A DNA stretch of 64,000 nt from JAAURS01 sp044923475 (lineage in GTDB: Bacteria > Cyanobacteriota > Cyanobacteriia > Thermosynechococcales > Thermosynechococcaceae), in contig NZ_CP137338.1 in assembly GCF_044923475.1 (NCBI RefSeq), positions 3,410,001-3,474,000 on the forward strand. The letters run 5' to 3'. Numbering within the stretch: the stretch's first letter is position 1; the number at the start of each line of letters is the position of its first letter. The translations under genes and the position numbers were made by a program. The notes under the pieces are model-generated. The model saw nothing but the letters and a program-made list of their open reading frames with translations. It did no database searches and was not told the DNA's origin. Below are positions 1 through 8,285 of this stretch, in pieces.

Positions 1-348
1 ATTCTATTGGATACTCAAACTAAAACCACTGGCATTCGCACTGGAGATGAGGTCAAGCGCATCATGACCGATGATGTCGCCCAGAGTATTGCCGAAGAAA
101 CAATGCTCCCCCCTATCCGAGAGGGCAACTACAATCAAGGGTTTTTAGATGCGGCCAATCGCCTCTCTTTAGTGCTCTCTGGCGAATCAGACCCAGGCCC
201 TCCTGAAATTAAAGTGGTTGAGGTTGAAAGTACCTTTACCAAAGCCGAAGAAACAGATGATAAAAGCGCCAGCATTATCGTAGTAGTGCTGCTCCTGGCA
301 GCTACCATTATCCCGATGGCTACCTATTATTGGTACCAGCGCGACTGA
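1..348 (+). CDS. TPM-domain membrane protein, C-terminal part (5' end outside window)
   Basis: The frame is open to the left edge, so only the last 115 or so residues are seen. The stretch around IREGNYNQGFLDAANRL resembles the end of a TPM domain (the Psb32/YgcG family, which in cyanobacteria and plastids includes a thylakoid protein linked to photosystem II repair). An acidic linker follows, then one hydrophobic segment (IIVVVLLLAATIIPMA) and a short tail ending YWYQRD, which fits a tail-anchored membrane protein. The TTG at position 7 could be read as a start but would cut the domain, so I treat the gene as truncated by the window. The family call rests on a short segment. Confidence 0.6.
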   Translation: MLLDTQTKTTGIRTGDEVKRIMTDDVAQSIAEETMLPPIREGNYNQGFLDAANRLSLVLSGESDPGPPEIKVVEVESTFTKAEETDDKSASIIVVVLLLAATIIPMATYYWYQRD

Positions 349-428
349 ACCGCGATCGAACTGCGACTAAATCCAGACTAAATTCTAAATTAGGCTATTC
401 CCGGAATAGAAACTACCAACCATTCTGG

Positions 429-453
429 AGGGGCGCACATACGTTGCGCCCCT
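429..453. terminator. GC-rich stem-loop between convergent genes
   Basis: Perfect 9-bp inverted repeat AGGGGCGCA / TGCGCCCCT with a 7-nt loop. It lies between the ends of the TPM-domain gene (+) and the GAF gene (-), so it could end both transcripts. No run of T follows at once, so it may instead be one of the GGGGCGCA-type palindromes dispersed in cyanobacterial intergenic DNA. Confidence 0.4.
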
Positions 454-495
454 ACTCGGTGTTCTCTTTTCTAGAAATTGCCGTATTACAAGGCG

Positions 496-1095
496 TTAGC
501 TCTCGCAAATACTGGGCGTTGCTGCCAGCCGCTTGGCACTGGTACGCACCTGCTCGATTTCTGCGGGAAGCCAAGCGTGAGGGCCGTGGCAGTAATGAGC
601 GACGAGTAAACCCCATAACCCTTTGGGGATGAGAATCGGGACTGCTAAATTAGCGCGAACCCGAATGCCGTGCAAAAACTCGCGGTGGCACTCGTGAATG
701 GGATCGACGAAGGTATCGTCGATCGCCCGGTAGCGCCCCGCCTCATACAGCGCCGCATACTCGTCGTTGAAACAGTCATCCGCGCCCGTCGATCCCAGAA
801 TCGTCAGTTCTCGATCGCTGAGCGCTTCAGATACGACCTGTCCTTTCCAGGGGCGGAAAAAGTAATAGAGCACCACTCGGTCGGCTTGGAGTTGTTGTTG
901 AAGCTGAAGGGTCGTTTCTCTCACGACAGTATCCCGTTGCAGGTTGCTGCACAGGCGATCGACGACCCTTTGCAGCCACTGACTTTCAGTTGAGGAAGAA
1001 GGGCGATTGGGTTCTAGATGCGATAGGTCGTCCACAAATTTCCGGAACCGGTATATTTTCAAAACTGCGCTTGAGGGGCACGCAACCCGACGCAA
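496..1095 (-). CDS. Single GAF-domain protein with DXCF and Cys-His motifs (candidate cyanobacteriochrome)
   Basis: A 199-residue protein that is almost entirely one GAF domain (about 40-190) of the phytochrome/cyanobacteriochrome type. Visible marks are ADRVVLYYFFRPWKGQVVSE, then DDCF at 106-109, GRYRAI, and ECH at 135-137 followed by RVRANLAVPI and LWGLLVAHYC. In DXCF cyanobacteriochromes the Cys before His carries the bilin and the DXCF Cys forms the second link; both are present here (C136, C108). There is no kinase, GGDEF or methyl-accepting region, so an output partner would be another protein. The start is uncertain: the longest reading begins at TTG, and an in-frame GTG lies at codon 21. 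The domain is secure; bilin binding is inferred from motifs. It converges with the TPM-domain gene. Confidence 0.75.
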   Translation of the reverse strand: MRRVACPSSAVLKIYRFRKFVDDLSHLEPNRPSSSTESQWLQRVVDRLCSNLQRDTVVRETTLQLQQQLQADRVVLYYFFRPWKGQVVSEALSDRELTILGSTGADDCFNDEYAALYEAGRYRAIDDTFVDPIHECHREFLHGIRVRANLAVPILIPKGLWGLLVAHYCHGPHAWLPAEIEQVRTSAKRLAATPSICES

Positions 1096-1153
1096 ACATT
1101 TTAATCGATTTGCAGGCGGTCGATGCTGACTTGCGCTTCGTCCTCCCCTTTCA

Positions 1154-1537
1154 TCATTGGACCAACTGCTTGAGGTATACCGTAATATGCTCTGGCATTA
1201 GGTTAATGCCTAACATTGACTTCAACAGATAGAGAGACAGCACGATAAATCCGCTAATGGCAAGGTTAGTACTCAACAACAGCAGTACGGCTGCTATGGT
1301 ATTGCCGACTTTAGTCAATCCCCGCACTTGGCGATCGCGCTGCCGATCGCGCCGATCCTTGCCGACCATCAACACTACGTAAAAACGGGTTACGACGAGA
1401 TCGACTTCAAATCGAATATCTATAAAACGGGTATCGATCGGCTTAGGTCGGCGTGGCGATCGCTCCGTCAGCCCCCGCTCGGATTCATCCAGCGTGTCGG
1501 CTCTGTTTGAGAAGCTGTCTCTATCGAGCTCGTTCAT
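1154..1537 (-). CDS. Conserved small membrane protein, unknown function
   Basis: A 127-residue protein. The start chosen is the ATG at 1537 (MNELDRDSF), 5 bp after the stop of the upstream membrane-protein gene; the frame runs further upstream but there it only shadows that gene. The N-terminal half is charged (DERGLTERSPRRPK type), the middle reads RFIDIRFEVDLVVTRFYVVLMVGKDRR, and the C-terminal half has one long or two short hydrophobic segments (VGNTIAAVLLLLSTNLAISG and FIVLSLYLLKSMLG). The charged patch KDRRDRQRDRQ before the membrane segment suggests a cytoplasmic N-terminus. I do not assign a function. It is probably cotranscribed with the 161-residue membrane protein. Confidence 0.6.
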   Translation of the reverse strand: MNELDRDSFSNRADTLDESERGLTERSPRRPKPIDTRFIDIRFEVDLVVTRFYVVLMVGKDRRDRQRDRQVRGLTKVGNTIAAVLLLLSTNLAISGFIVLSLYLLKSMLGINLMPEHITVYLKQLVQ

Positions 1538-1542
1538 AGAAT

Positions 1543-2028
1543 TTAGTGCGGATAGCCAGTCGTAAAGTGATAGACGTGAAATCCCGTCCCTAGACCGCTC
1601 CAGCATAAACCGACAACGAATCCAAAGGATGGAATGCGACCCAAGCGCCAAGAGTTCAATCCACGACGAGCAAAGGCCACCATCACGATCGAAAGCGTAC
1701 TTTGCACCCATAGCTTGAGCAACAAAGCGGCCCAAATTTGAGAGATCGCGTGATGCATCGCCTGGGGTAGCGCGTCGGTCAGCGTTGCAAACCACATGAG
1801 GGCCAGCAGCCCTACCATGGCAGGGGCGATCGCCGCCGAGCCAGCCCAGGCTAAATGGAGCACCGCGACTAGCGTTCCCAACCAAATTAAGGGTGAAAAG
1901 CCGTAGGCGGCCAGACTCATACCTAGGTTGCAGGCCATCAGCCACAGCAATAGGGCATACATTCCTGACCCAAGCCAAGCCAGAAGGCCGTACTTTTTTG
2001 AAGAAGAGGCCATGGCAGGTTGCACCAA
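1543..2028 (-). CDS. Polytopic membrane protein, unknown function
   Basis: A 161-residue hydrophobic protein with about four predicted membrane segments: YGLLAWLGSGMYALLLWLMA, SPLIWLGTLVAVLHLAWAG, AIAPAMVGLLALMWFATL and the LLLKLWVQSTLSIVMVAF region, then a loop and a last weaker segment (GFVVGLCWSGLGTGFHVYHF). I do not recognise the family. It is preferred over the overlapping reading in another frame because its hydrophobic periodicity is that of a real membrane protein. It is followed after 5 bp by a second membrane protein, so the two probably form an operon. There is no clear regulatory site upstream. Confidence 0.6.
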   Translation of the reverse strand: MVQPAMASSSKKYGLLAWLGSGMYALLLWLMACNLGMSLAAYGFSPLIWLGTLVAVLHLAWAGSAAIAPAMVGLLALMWFATLTDALPQAMHHAISQIWAALLLKLWVQSTLSIVMVAFARRGLNSWRLGRIPSFGFVVGLCWSGLGTGFHVYHFTTGYPH

Positions 2029-2197
2029 AGCAGAACTTTAAAGAGAGAAGGTTAGTTTATCTAGCATTCACCGATAGCTGTCACTTTAGATCGCGATCGA
2101 CGGACCGAATTGAATTGAGAGATCGGTTTGCCTCCTCCGCAAGGCGGCAGAGAAAACCAGTCCTACTGGCCTGTTACCCTAGTTAAGACCGCTGACA

Positions 2198-2905
2198 ATG
2201 GCAATATCAACAATGAATCTTTCACTCAAACGGTTACTGGCTTTAGGTTTGTGCTGTGCGGCACTGCTGTTAGGTGGGAGCGCGATCGCCGCTCCCTTTA
2301 CTCTACCGCCGCTTCCCTATGACTACAACGCGCTAGAGCCATACATTGACGCTCAAACGATGAAGCTGCATCACGACAAGCACCATGCAGCTTACATAAA
2401 CAACCTCAATCAAGCCCTTGAAAAACACCCAGAACTAAAAGACACCGCAATTGAAGCCTTGGTTAAGACTCCCGATCGACTGCCTGAAGACATTCGGATG
2501 GCCGTTCGCAACAATGGCGGGGGGCACTACAACCACACCCTGTTTTGGACCATCATGAGTCCTGAGGGGGGTGGCACGCCTACGGGCAAGCTTGCCGCAG
2601 CCATTGACAGCAGTTTTGGCAGCTTTAAAAAGTTTCAAGAGGCGTTTGAATCCGCAGGTGCAGGCCGGTTTGGCAGCGGCTGGGTATGGCTGGTCAAAAA
2701 TGCCCAAGACAAGCTTGAAATTACCACCACGCCCAATCAAGATTCGCCCTTGGCCGAAGGTGCGTACCCGATTATGGGAAATGACGTATGGGAACACGCT
2801 TACTACCTGAAGTACCAAAACCGTCGCCCTGAATACCTCAAAGCGTGGTGGAATGTAGTGAACTGGCCGGAAATCGGCAAGCGGTTCGAATCCGAACCCA
2901 CTTGA
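2198..2905 (+). CDS. sodA: Superoxide dismutase, Mn type, exported
   Basis: Converts superoxide to hydrogen peroxide and oxygen. The 235-residue protein has a signal peptide (LLALGLCCAALLLGGSAIAA) before the mature start APFTLPPLPYDYNALEP, so it acts in the periplasm or thylakoid lumen or on a membrane. Metal ligands are visible: the His in MKLHHDKHH, the His in GGGHYNHTLFW, and Asp and His in DVWEHAYYL. The Gly-rich GGHYNH segment and the Gln of TPNQDSPL are the residues that separate Mn-SODs from Fe-SODs, so Mn is preferred; a cambialistic enzyme is possible. Two ATGs (2198 and 2213) could start it, and both leave the signal peptide intact. A stem-loop follows at 2962, and the gene appears monocistronic. 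Confidence 0.92.
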   Translation: MAISTMNLSLKRLLALGLCCAALLLGGSAIAAPFTLPPLPYDYNALEPYIDAQTMKLHHDKHHAAYINNLNQALEKHPELKDTAIEALVKTPDRLPEDIRMAVRNNGGGHYNHTLFWTIMSPEGGGTPTGKLAAAIDSSFGSFKKFQEAFESAGAGRFGSGWVWLVKNAQDKLEITTTPNQDSPLAEGAYPIMGNDVWEHAYYLKYQNRRPEYLKAWWNVVNWPEIGKRFESEPT

Positions 2906-2961
2906 TTGCCGATTTCAACGATTGGGAAAGGCTTAAAGCCTCAAATCATTCTGTTTCGGCT

Positions 2962-2992
2962 AAGGGATAGCCTTGGGGTTCGGCTGTCCCTT
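2962..2992 (+). terminator. Stem-loop downstream of sodA
   Basis: Inverted repeat AAGGGATAGCC / GGCTGTCCCTT (11 bp with one T-G pair) around a 9-nt loop, 57 nt after the sodA stop. There is no T-run, so termination would be weak; it may act in mRNA stability. Confidence 0.4.
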
Positions 2993-3136
2993 GGCTGCGT
3001 CAAGTGTTACGATAAAAATGTTAAGTATTTTTTACGAATCGGGTGGAAAGCTGCCGCCTCAGAGCGCCAACGCTAAAAAATTCAGCTTAAAGTACTGGTC
3101 TCAATTTACTCGCTTGATAGGTTTGGAACAATTTTT

Positions 3137-4930
3137 ATGAGTCTTCCCATTCGGAACGTTGCCATTATTGCCCACGTCGATCACGGCAAAACTACCCTCG
3201 TCGATGCGCTGCTCAAGCAGTCCGGCACGTTCCGCGAAGGCGAAGAGGTTCCCGATTGCGTGATGGACTCCAACGACATCGAGCGCGAGCGCGGCATCAC
3301 CATTCTGTCTAAGAATACAGCAGTGCGCTACAAAGACACCCTCGTCAACATTGTAGACACCCCCGGTCACGCAGACTTCGGCGGCGAAGTGGAGCGGGTT
3401 TTGGGCATGGTGGATGGCTGTCTGCTGATTGTGGACGCCAACGAAGGCCCCATGCCTCAGACACGTTTTGTGCTCAAAAAAGCACTGGAGAAGGGGTTGC
3501 GACCCATTGTATTTGTCAACAAAATCGATCGTCCTCGGGCAGACCCCCACATTGCAGTGGATAAAGTTTTGGATCTATTCCTCGAACTGGGTGCAGACGA
3601 CGATCAGTGCGATTTCCCTTACCTGTTTGGCTCGGGGTTGGGCGGATTTGCGAAAGACAAACTCGAAGACGAGAACGTGGACATGATGCCGCTGTTTGAA
3701 GCTTTGCTCAACCACGTTCCGCCCCCTGCGGGCGACGCCAACCGTCCCCTTCAGATTCAGGTCACAACCCTGGATTATTCTGAATATCTCGGTCGCATCA
3801 TTATTGGCAAAATCCATAATGGCACGATTAAAGCTGGACAACAGGCTGCTCTGATGAAGGAAGATGGCTCCATTGTGAAGGGCAAAATTTCTAAGCTCTT
3901 GGGCTTTGACGGCCTCAAACGGGTCGAGCTAGAGTCTTGTACCGCCGGAAACTTAGTGGCGGTGGCTGGATTTGCCGATGCCAATATTGGCGAAACGATT
4001 ACAGACCCCAATGACCCCACGGCGCTGCCGATGATTAAGGTGGATGAACCCACGTTGCAGATGACGTTCTGCGTCAATGATTCTCCCTTTGCGGGACAAG
4101 AGGGTAAGTTTGTCACCTCCCGTCAACTGCGCGATCGCCTCATGCGCGAGCTCGAAACCAACGTAGCATTGCGGGTTGAAGAAACCGACTCACCGGATCG
4201 CTTTGCGGTATCCGGTCGAGGCGAGCTGCACTTGGGCATCTTGATTGAAAATATGCGCCGAGAAGGCTACGAGTTCCAGGTATCTCAGCCTCAGGTGATT
4301 TATCGCGAAGTGGCGGGTCAACCCTGCGAACCGTTTGAATATCTAGTGCTAGACGTGCCGGAAGAAGGCGTGGGCGGCTGTATCGAGCGCCTCGGCCAAC
4401 GCAAGGGCGAAATGCAGGATATGCAAGTGGGGATTCACGGGCGATCGCAGCTTGAATTCGTCATCCCAGCTCGTGGGCTGATCGGCTTCCGGGGCGAGTT
4501 TATGCGCCTGACGCGGGGTGCGGGCATCATGAACCACAGCTTCTTGGAATATCGTCCGCTGGCAGGGGATATCAATGCCCGTCGCAATGGCGTATTGATT
4601 TCCTTTGAAGAAGGCGTGGTGACGTTCTACTCCCTCAAAAATGCGGAAGATCGCGGCCTCTTCTTTATCGAACCTGGCACCAAGGTGTATCGCGGCATGA
4701 TCGTCGGGGAAAACAACCGCCCTCAAGATCTGGAGCTGAACCTATGTAAAGCCAAGCAGCTCACCAACCACCGCAGCGCCACGGGCGACGAACTCGTGCA
4801 GCTTCAGTCTCCGATGGAAATGAACCTAGAGCGGGCGCTGGAGTACATCAGCTCGGATGAGCTGGTAGAAGTCACGCCGGAATCCATTCGTCTGCGCAAG
4901 ATGGCGAATAAAAAGCTAGCCAAACGCTAA
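3137..4930 (+). CDS. typA: Ribosome-associated GTPase TypA/BipA
   Basis: A translational GTPase of the EF-G family that binds ribosomes and is needed under stress and for 50S assembly in other bacteria. The 597-residue length is standard. The G motifs are intact: AHVDHGKTTL (G1), RERGITI (G2), DTPGHADFGGE (G3) and VNKIDRP (G4). The beta-barrel domain, EF-G domain III/V-like regions (SGRGELHLGILIENMRREGYEFQVSQP) and the TypA-specific C-terminal domain (KAKQLTNHRSA) follow in order. There is no Shine-Dalgarno sequence ahead of the ATG, only AT-rich leader. It stands alone, with a strong terminator right after it. Confidence 0.97.
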   Translation: MSLPIRNVAIIAHVDHGKTTLVDALLKQSGTFREGEEVPDCVMDSNDIERERGITILSKNTAVRYKDTLVNIVDTPGHADFGGEVERVLGMVDGCLLIVDANEGPMPQTRFVLKKALEKGLRPIVFVNKIDRPRADPHIAVDKVLDLFLELGADDDQCDFPYLFGSGLGGFAKDKLEDENVDMMPLFEALLNHVPPPAGDANRPLQIQVTTLDYSEYLGRIIIGKIHNGTIKAGQQAALMKEDGSIVKGKISKLLGFDGLKRVELESCTAGNLVAVAGFADANIGETITDPNDPTALPMIKVDEPTLQMTFCVNDSPFAGQEGKFVTSRQLRDRLMRELETNVALRVEETDSPDRFAVSGRGELHLGILIENMRREGYEFQVSQPQVIYREVAGQPCEPFEYLVLDVPEEGVGGCIERLGQRKGEMQDMQVGIHGRSQLEFVIPARGLIGFRGEFMRLTRGAGIMNHSFLEYRPLAGDINARRNGVLISFEEGVVTFYSLKNAEDRGLFFIEPGTKVYRGMIVGENNRPQDLELNLCKAKQLTNHRSATGDELVQLQSPMEMNLERALEYISSDELVEVTPESIRLRKMANKKLAKR

Positions 4931-4945
4931 GTTAGTTACGCGATT

Positions 4946-4985
4946 AAAATCCCCTGCTCAACCTATGGATTGGACAGGGGATTTT
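4946..4985 (+). terminator. Rho-independent terminator of typA
   Basis: Perfect 11-bp stem AAAATCCCCTG / CAGGGGATTTT with an 18-nt loop, starting 15 nt after the typA stop. The A-tract and T-tract on the two sides allow it to work in both directions, and hemC on the opposite strand ends nearby. Confidence 0.85.
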
Positions 4986-5038
4986 CATATTCTTAGATTC
5001 AGAAATGCAGACAGCGTTTTCCGCTATGGCCCAGCCTG

Positions 5039-6007
5039 CTAAACGACGGGACGAAATTCGGCAATAATTTCGCTCAAAATTTCTTGCGCGCCCTGGTCTT
5101 TGAGTTTGTGCGCCAACTGGATTCCCAAATCCTCCGCCGTTGTAGCAGCACCCGTTACGACATCCTTGATCAGCCGCTTCCCATCTAGGCTCGCCACCAT
5201 GCCCGTCAAGGTAAGCCGATCGCCCTCAATCGCGGTATTGACCCCGATGGGCACCTGGCACCCGCCCTCCAGTTCCCTTAGAAAAGATCGCTCGGCTAGG
5301 CAGCGCTGCGCCGTGGGCTGATGCTCGATTTTTTTGAGTAGCTCTAAAATTTCAGGATCGTTAGAACGGCACTCAATCCCCAACGCCCCTTGCCCTACGG
5401 CATGGAGAGAAATCTCCGAAGGGATGACCTGATGAATGCGATCGCCGAATCCCAGCCGATGGAGACCCGCATAGGCCAAAATCAGCGCGTCGTACTCGCC
5501 GTTGTCCAACTTTTGGAGCCGCGTATTCAGGTTGCCGCGCACGTCCTTGAACTCCAGGTGCGGAAAATGGTGCCGGAGCTGGGCCAATCGCCGCAGCGAA
5601 GAAGTGCCCACCACCGTCCCAGGCGGCAGCGTATCGATTTGGTAGTCCTTGCACTTAGGATGAACCACCAACGCATCCGCCGGATCTTCTCGCTCCGTAA
5701 TGGCCCCCAGCATCAGTCCCTCGGGGAGATGGGTGGGCAGATCCTTGAGGGAGTGGACCGCAAAATCCGTATCCTGGCGCAGCATGGATAGCTCCAGCTC
5801 CTTGGTAAACAAGCCCTTATCGCCAATTTTGGCCAACGCCACATCCAAAATATTGTCGCCTTGGGTGGACATCGTCACCACTTCAAAGGTGCGATCGGGA
5901 TAAAGGCGTTGAAATTCTCCCTGAACCCAATGGGTTTGGACCAGCGCCAACTGGCTTTTGCGAGAGGCAAGACGAATGGTGCGAGGAGCAGCAGCTACAG
6001 AGGGCAT
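5039..6007 (-). CDS. hemC: Hydroxymethylbilane synthase (porphobilinogen deaminase)
   Basis: Joins four porphobilinogens into hydroxymethylbilane, the early common step of heme, chlorophyll, bilin and cobalamin synthesis. The 322-residue protein begins with the expected RTIRLASRKSQLALVQT. It contains VHSLKDLPT, GTSSLRRLAQL, the RGNLNTRLQKLD arginine segment, and the LEGGCQVPIGV loop whose Cys holds the dipyrromethane cofactor. Length and motif order are normal. It is convergent with typA; the DUF427 gene lies 114 bp upstream on the same strand. Its product feeds chlB and cobQ, also in this window but far apart. Confidence 0.96.
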   Translation of the reverse strand: MPSVAAAPRTIRLASRKSQLALVQTHWVQGEFQRLYPDRTFEVVTMSTQGDNILDVALAKIGDKGLFTKELELSMLRQDTDFAVHSLKDLPTHLPEGLMLGAITEREDPADALVVHPKCKDYQIDTLPPGTVVGTSSLRRLAQLRHHFPHLEFKDVRGNLNTRLQKLDNGEYDALILAYAGLHRLGFGDRIHQVIPSEISLHAVGQGALGIECRSNDPEILELLKKIEHQPTAQRCLAERSFLRELEGGCQVPIGVNTAIEGDRLTLTGMVASLDGKRLIKDVVTGAATTAEDLGIQLAHKLKDQGAQEILSEIIAEFRPVV

Positions 6008-6121
6008 GGCAACAAAGGCGAATAAAACAAAAGCAGTTCTTTCAGCTTACAGAACAGAGGGGACACCCTGTAAGCGTGCATCCCTCGGAACGAAATATTT
6101 ATTGACGTTTTGGCAGCGCCC

Positions 6122-6406
6122 TTAGGGATTGACCTGCACCCCGCGCCAGAAGGCAATATAACCCTCGATATTTTTGGCGGCGTCCTTCGGTTGGGGATAG
6201 TACCAAGCCGCATCGGCGTTGACTTTGCCGTCTACCGCAATGCTGTAGTAGCTGGCGACGCCTTTCCACGGACAAGTGGTGTGGGTCGAGCTGGGCTGGA
6301 AATATTCCTTGTGGATGGCATCTGGGGGAAAGTAGTAGTTGCCTTCGACGATTTCGCAGCGATCGCTCTCGGCTAGGACGGTATCGTGCCAAATTGCTTG
6401 AGTCAT
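6122..6406 (-). CDS. DUF427 domain protein
   Basis: A 94-residue soluble protein that is a whole DUF427 domain: SDRCEIVEGNYYFPPDAI, then CPWKGVASYYSI, then AAWYYPQPKDAAKNIEGYIAFWRGVQV. The conserved CxWKG and AAWxYPxP motifs are intact. The family is widespread and small, and its biochemical role is not established to my knowledge. It sits upstream of hemC on the same strand with a 114-bp gap, so they could share a transcript, but nothing shows a functional link. Confidence 0.85.
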   Translation of the reverse strand: MTQAIWHDTVLAESDRCEIVEGNYYFPPDAIHKEYFQPSSTHTTCPWKGVASYYSIAVDGKVNADAAWYYPQPKDAAKNIEGYIAFWRGVQVNP

Positions 6407-6567
6407 AAGGTTACACGCGCTCTTTTTTTAAAATGTTCGGGTTTGAATTCTAAGATGAAGATTTTTGCCTGTGATGGGGAATGCTTTGTCTATCCGATAA
6501 CACCTTCTAGAATTGCGACAGGCTACCTTTAGCATAGACTGCAACGTTCTAGTGTGGGATTGATTTT

Positions 6568-6600
6568 AATCTAGGCTTCTCTTCAGAGTTTGCCTAGATT
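6568..6600. promoter_or_regulatory. Inverted repeat upstream of a small membrane-protein gene
   Basis: Perfect 9-bp inverted repeat AATCTAGGC / GCCTAGATT with a 15-nt spacer, 57 bp before the ATG at 6658. It could be an operator, a leader hairpin, or a terminator remnant. There is no direct evidence for any of these. Confidence 0.3.
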
Positions 6601-6657
6601 CTCATTTTAACCATCGGATTTCAATCTACCGACTTTCAATGAGTTCGATCTAAATTT

Positions 6658-7059
6658 ATGGCTCGCCGCCGTCGCCGACAACCCGCTCTGAACTCCGAAT
6701 CCCAGCCAAATACGCAAATGGCCCGAAAAGATGCGGCCAACGCGCTCGTGGTTTGGATTTTTCTAGAAGGCTTAAGTCTCTTTCTTTTACCGACCTTTAC
6801 GCTGATTCAAGGCGATAATCGGCTACCCGTTTGGCTTACCATCACCATTCCGTTGGGTATTGTTGGCGCGATACTCATTGGGGTGAGTTCTTGGGCCGTC
6901 GATCGGGTACAGTACAAAATCGATCGGCAGGCTGCCAACAAAGGTTTATACGTCAGCTTGGCTCAGGGCATCGGCCTGTTGGGCGTCATGGGGGTTGGAT
7001 TTCCCATGGTGGTTGTGGGTCTAGAGCTTTTATTTTCGATGCTGCGCGGGGGTAAGTGA
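6658..7059 (+). CDS. Small membrane protein with basic N-terminus, unknown function
   Basis: A 133-residue protein starting MARRRRRQPALN, a basic head typical of a cytoplasmic N-terminus. Three hydrophobic segments follow: ALVVWIFLEGLSLFLLPTF, WLTITIPLGIVGAILIGVSSW, and LAQGIGLLGVMGVGFPMVVVGLELLF. Between the second and third is a charged loop (AVDRVQYKIDRQAANK). I do not recognise the family; it lacks the signature of the PAM68 assembly factors, which I considered. It converges with the LytM-fold gene 39 bp downstream. Confidence 0.6.
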   Translation: MARRRRRQPALNSESQPNTQMARKDAANALVVWIFLEGLSLFLLPTFTLIQGDNRLPVWLTITIPLGIVGAILIGVSSWAVDRVQYKIDRQAANKGLYVSLAQGIGLLGVMGVGFPMVVVGLELLFSMLRGGK

Positions 7060-7098
7060 TTCCTTCGATGTTCGTCCGATCGCAAAATCGCCAAAGAT

Positions 7099-8064
7099 TT
7101 AGAACTGCGGCTTCTTCGTTCCCGAAATAGCCTGAAGATAGGGCTGCGGATCTTGGGCAACCCAACCGATTTGCGATCGATAGCGCAGCTCGAATCGAAG
7201 TGCTGAAGCAGGGGTATTGCCGACTGCGGCAATGACCTGACCGCGCCGTACGGCTTGGCCTACTTTGACATTAAGCGTGCCGAGGTAACCATAACGCGTT
7301 TGGCGACCTCGCGCGTGATTGACCACGATCAGGTTCCCCCAAGGTTTCTGGACCCCGACAAAAGCAACGGTGCCGTCGGCAACGGCATAAACTGGCGTAT
7401 CGGCAGCCGCCGCCAAATCGACACCGCTGGCAAAGACAACGGCCTTATTGGGGCCGGTGGGTTGCCATCCGTACGCTCGTTTCAGGGCAGCAGGCAACGG
7501 CAGCGGGTAGCGGTCTCGGCGCAGGAAGGGATCGAGTTCGGCCTTTGGCGGGACTGCAATCTGACCTGCTGCCATTGGCTTCCCAGTTACAGGCGACCAG
7601 TTTGCACCGGGTACGAATACAGTCTTCGGGGCATTTTGACAGCCATTCACCTCAAACAAAACATCGGGTTTCACGCCATAGCTTTTGGCAGCGGATTGGA
7701 TAGTCTGACCCGGCGCGAGCGAGACGACAATGCCGTTGTAGGGAGGAATCGTCAAAACTTGACCCGGAGCGACCTGACCGTTTCGCACCGCAGGGTTCAT
7801 GCCCATGAGGGTCGCGCTCACCAGACCGTAACGCGCCGCAATTTGAGTGAGAGTCTCGCGGGGTCGTACCTTATGCTGGCGCAAACGCTCTAAAGCGGGA
7901 CGGGTGGGGCAATCTACGGGGGGAGCGGCTACAACTGCGCTGCTTTGCAGGACGTCTAGGGCTAAGACTGCAAGACAACTTCCTGCAATCAGTTCTCTGT
8001 ATCTCCGCGTAATGCTCAAACGCTGCTCTGCACTAGAATTTAGAGAGGGATGGCAAGTTATCAT
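7099..8064 (-). CDS. LysM and degenerate LytM (M23)-fold exported protein
   Basis: A probable periplasmic protein of about 321 residues. The start chosen is the ATG at 8064, which has AGGG 5 nt upstream; a longer reading starts at 8112. A signal peptide (LIAGSCLAVLALDVLQSSAVVAA) is followed by two LysM-like repeats (RPRETLTQIAARYGLVSATLM and APGQTIQSAAKSYGVKPDVLF) and a C-terminal M23/LytM fold. The zinc site is gone: HxGxD reads FASGVD, the YxHL motif reads YGYL, and HLHFE reads ALRFE. It is therefore expected not to cut peptidoglycan and may act like EnvC or NlpD, activating another enzyme. A separate M23 protein at 29.4 kb keeps all these residues. Confidence 0.85.
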   Translation of the reverse strand: MITCHPSLNSSAEQRLSITRRYRELIAGSCLAVLALDVLQSSAVVAAPPVDCPTRPALERLRQHKVRPRETLTQIAARYGLVSATLMGMNPAVRNGQVAPGQVLTIPPYNGIVVSLAPGQTIQSAAKSYGVKPDVLFEVNGCQNAPKTVFVPGANWSPVTGKPMAAGQIAVPPKAELDPFLRRDRYPLPLPAALKRAYGWQPTGPNKAVVFASGVDLAAAADTPVYAVADGTVAFVGVQKPWGNLIVVNHARGRQTRYGYLGTLNVKVGQAVRRGQVIAAVGNTPASALRFELRYRSQIGWVAQDPQPYLQAISGTKKPQF

Positions 8065-8285
8065 GAGCACCCTAGAACGATACATTTTTCTATTGTGCCA
8101 AACCGCTATCATAAGAAGTCCGAGACCCCTGTGCTTTCAACCTGTGCCTTCAGTTTTAATTTGAATTCAACCGAAGGGACGGCGACAACGCTAGTCAAAA
8201 TGAGGCCCCCCTCAGGAACATTGCCTTTGCGTCGCTGCACTGAATCCGCGTAACCCCTACTCAGCCAGTTAAATCGAGATACACA

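Noticed and set aside
1154..1978. A 274-residue reading on the minus strand
   Set aside because: Its first 147 residues overlap the well-supported 161-residue membrane protein in another frame and look like a shadow. Only the part from the ATG at 1537 is kept.
2880..2905. A tRNA T-arm-like sequence (GGTTCGAATCC)
   Set aside because: It lies inside the sodA reading frame and no acceptor or anticodon arm can be folded around it.
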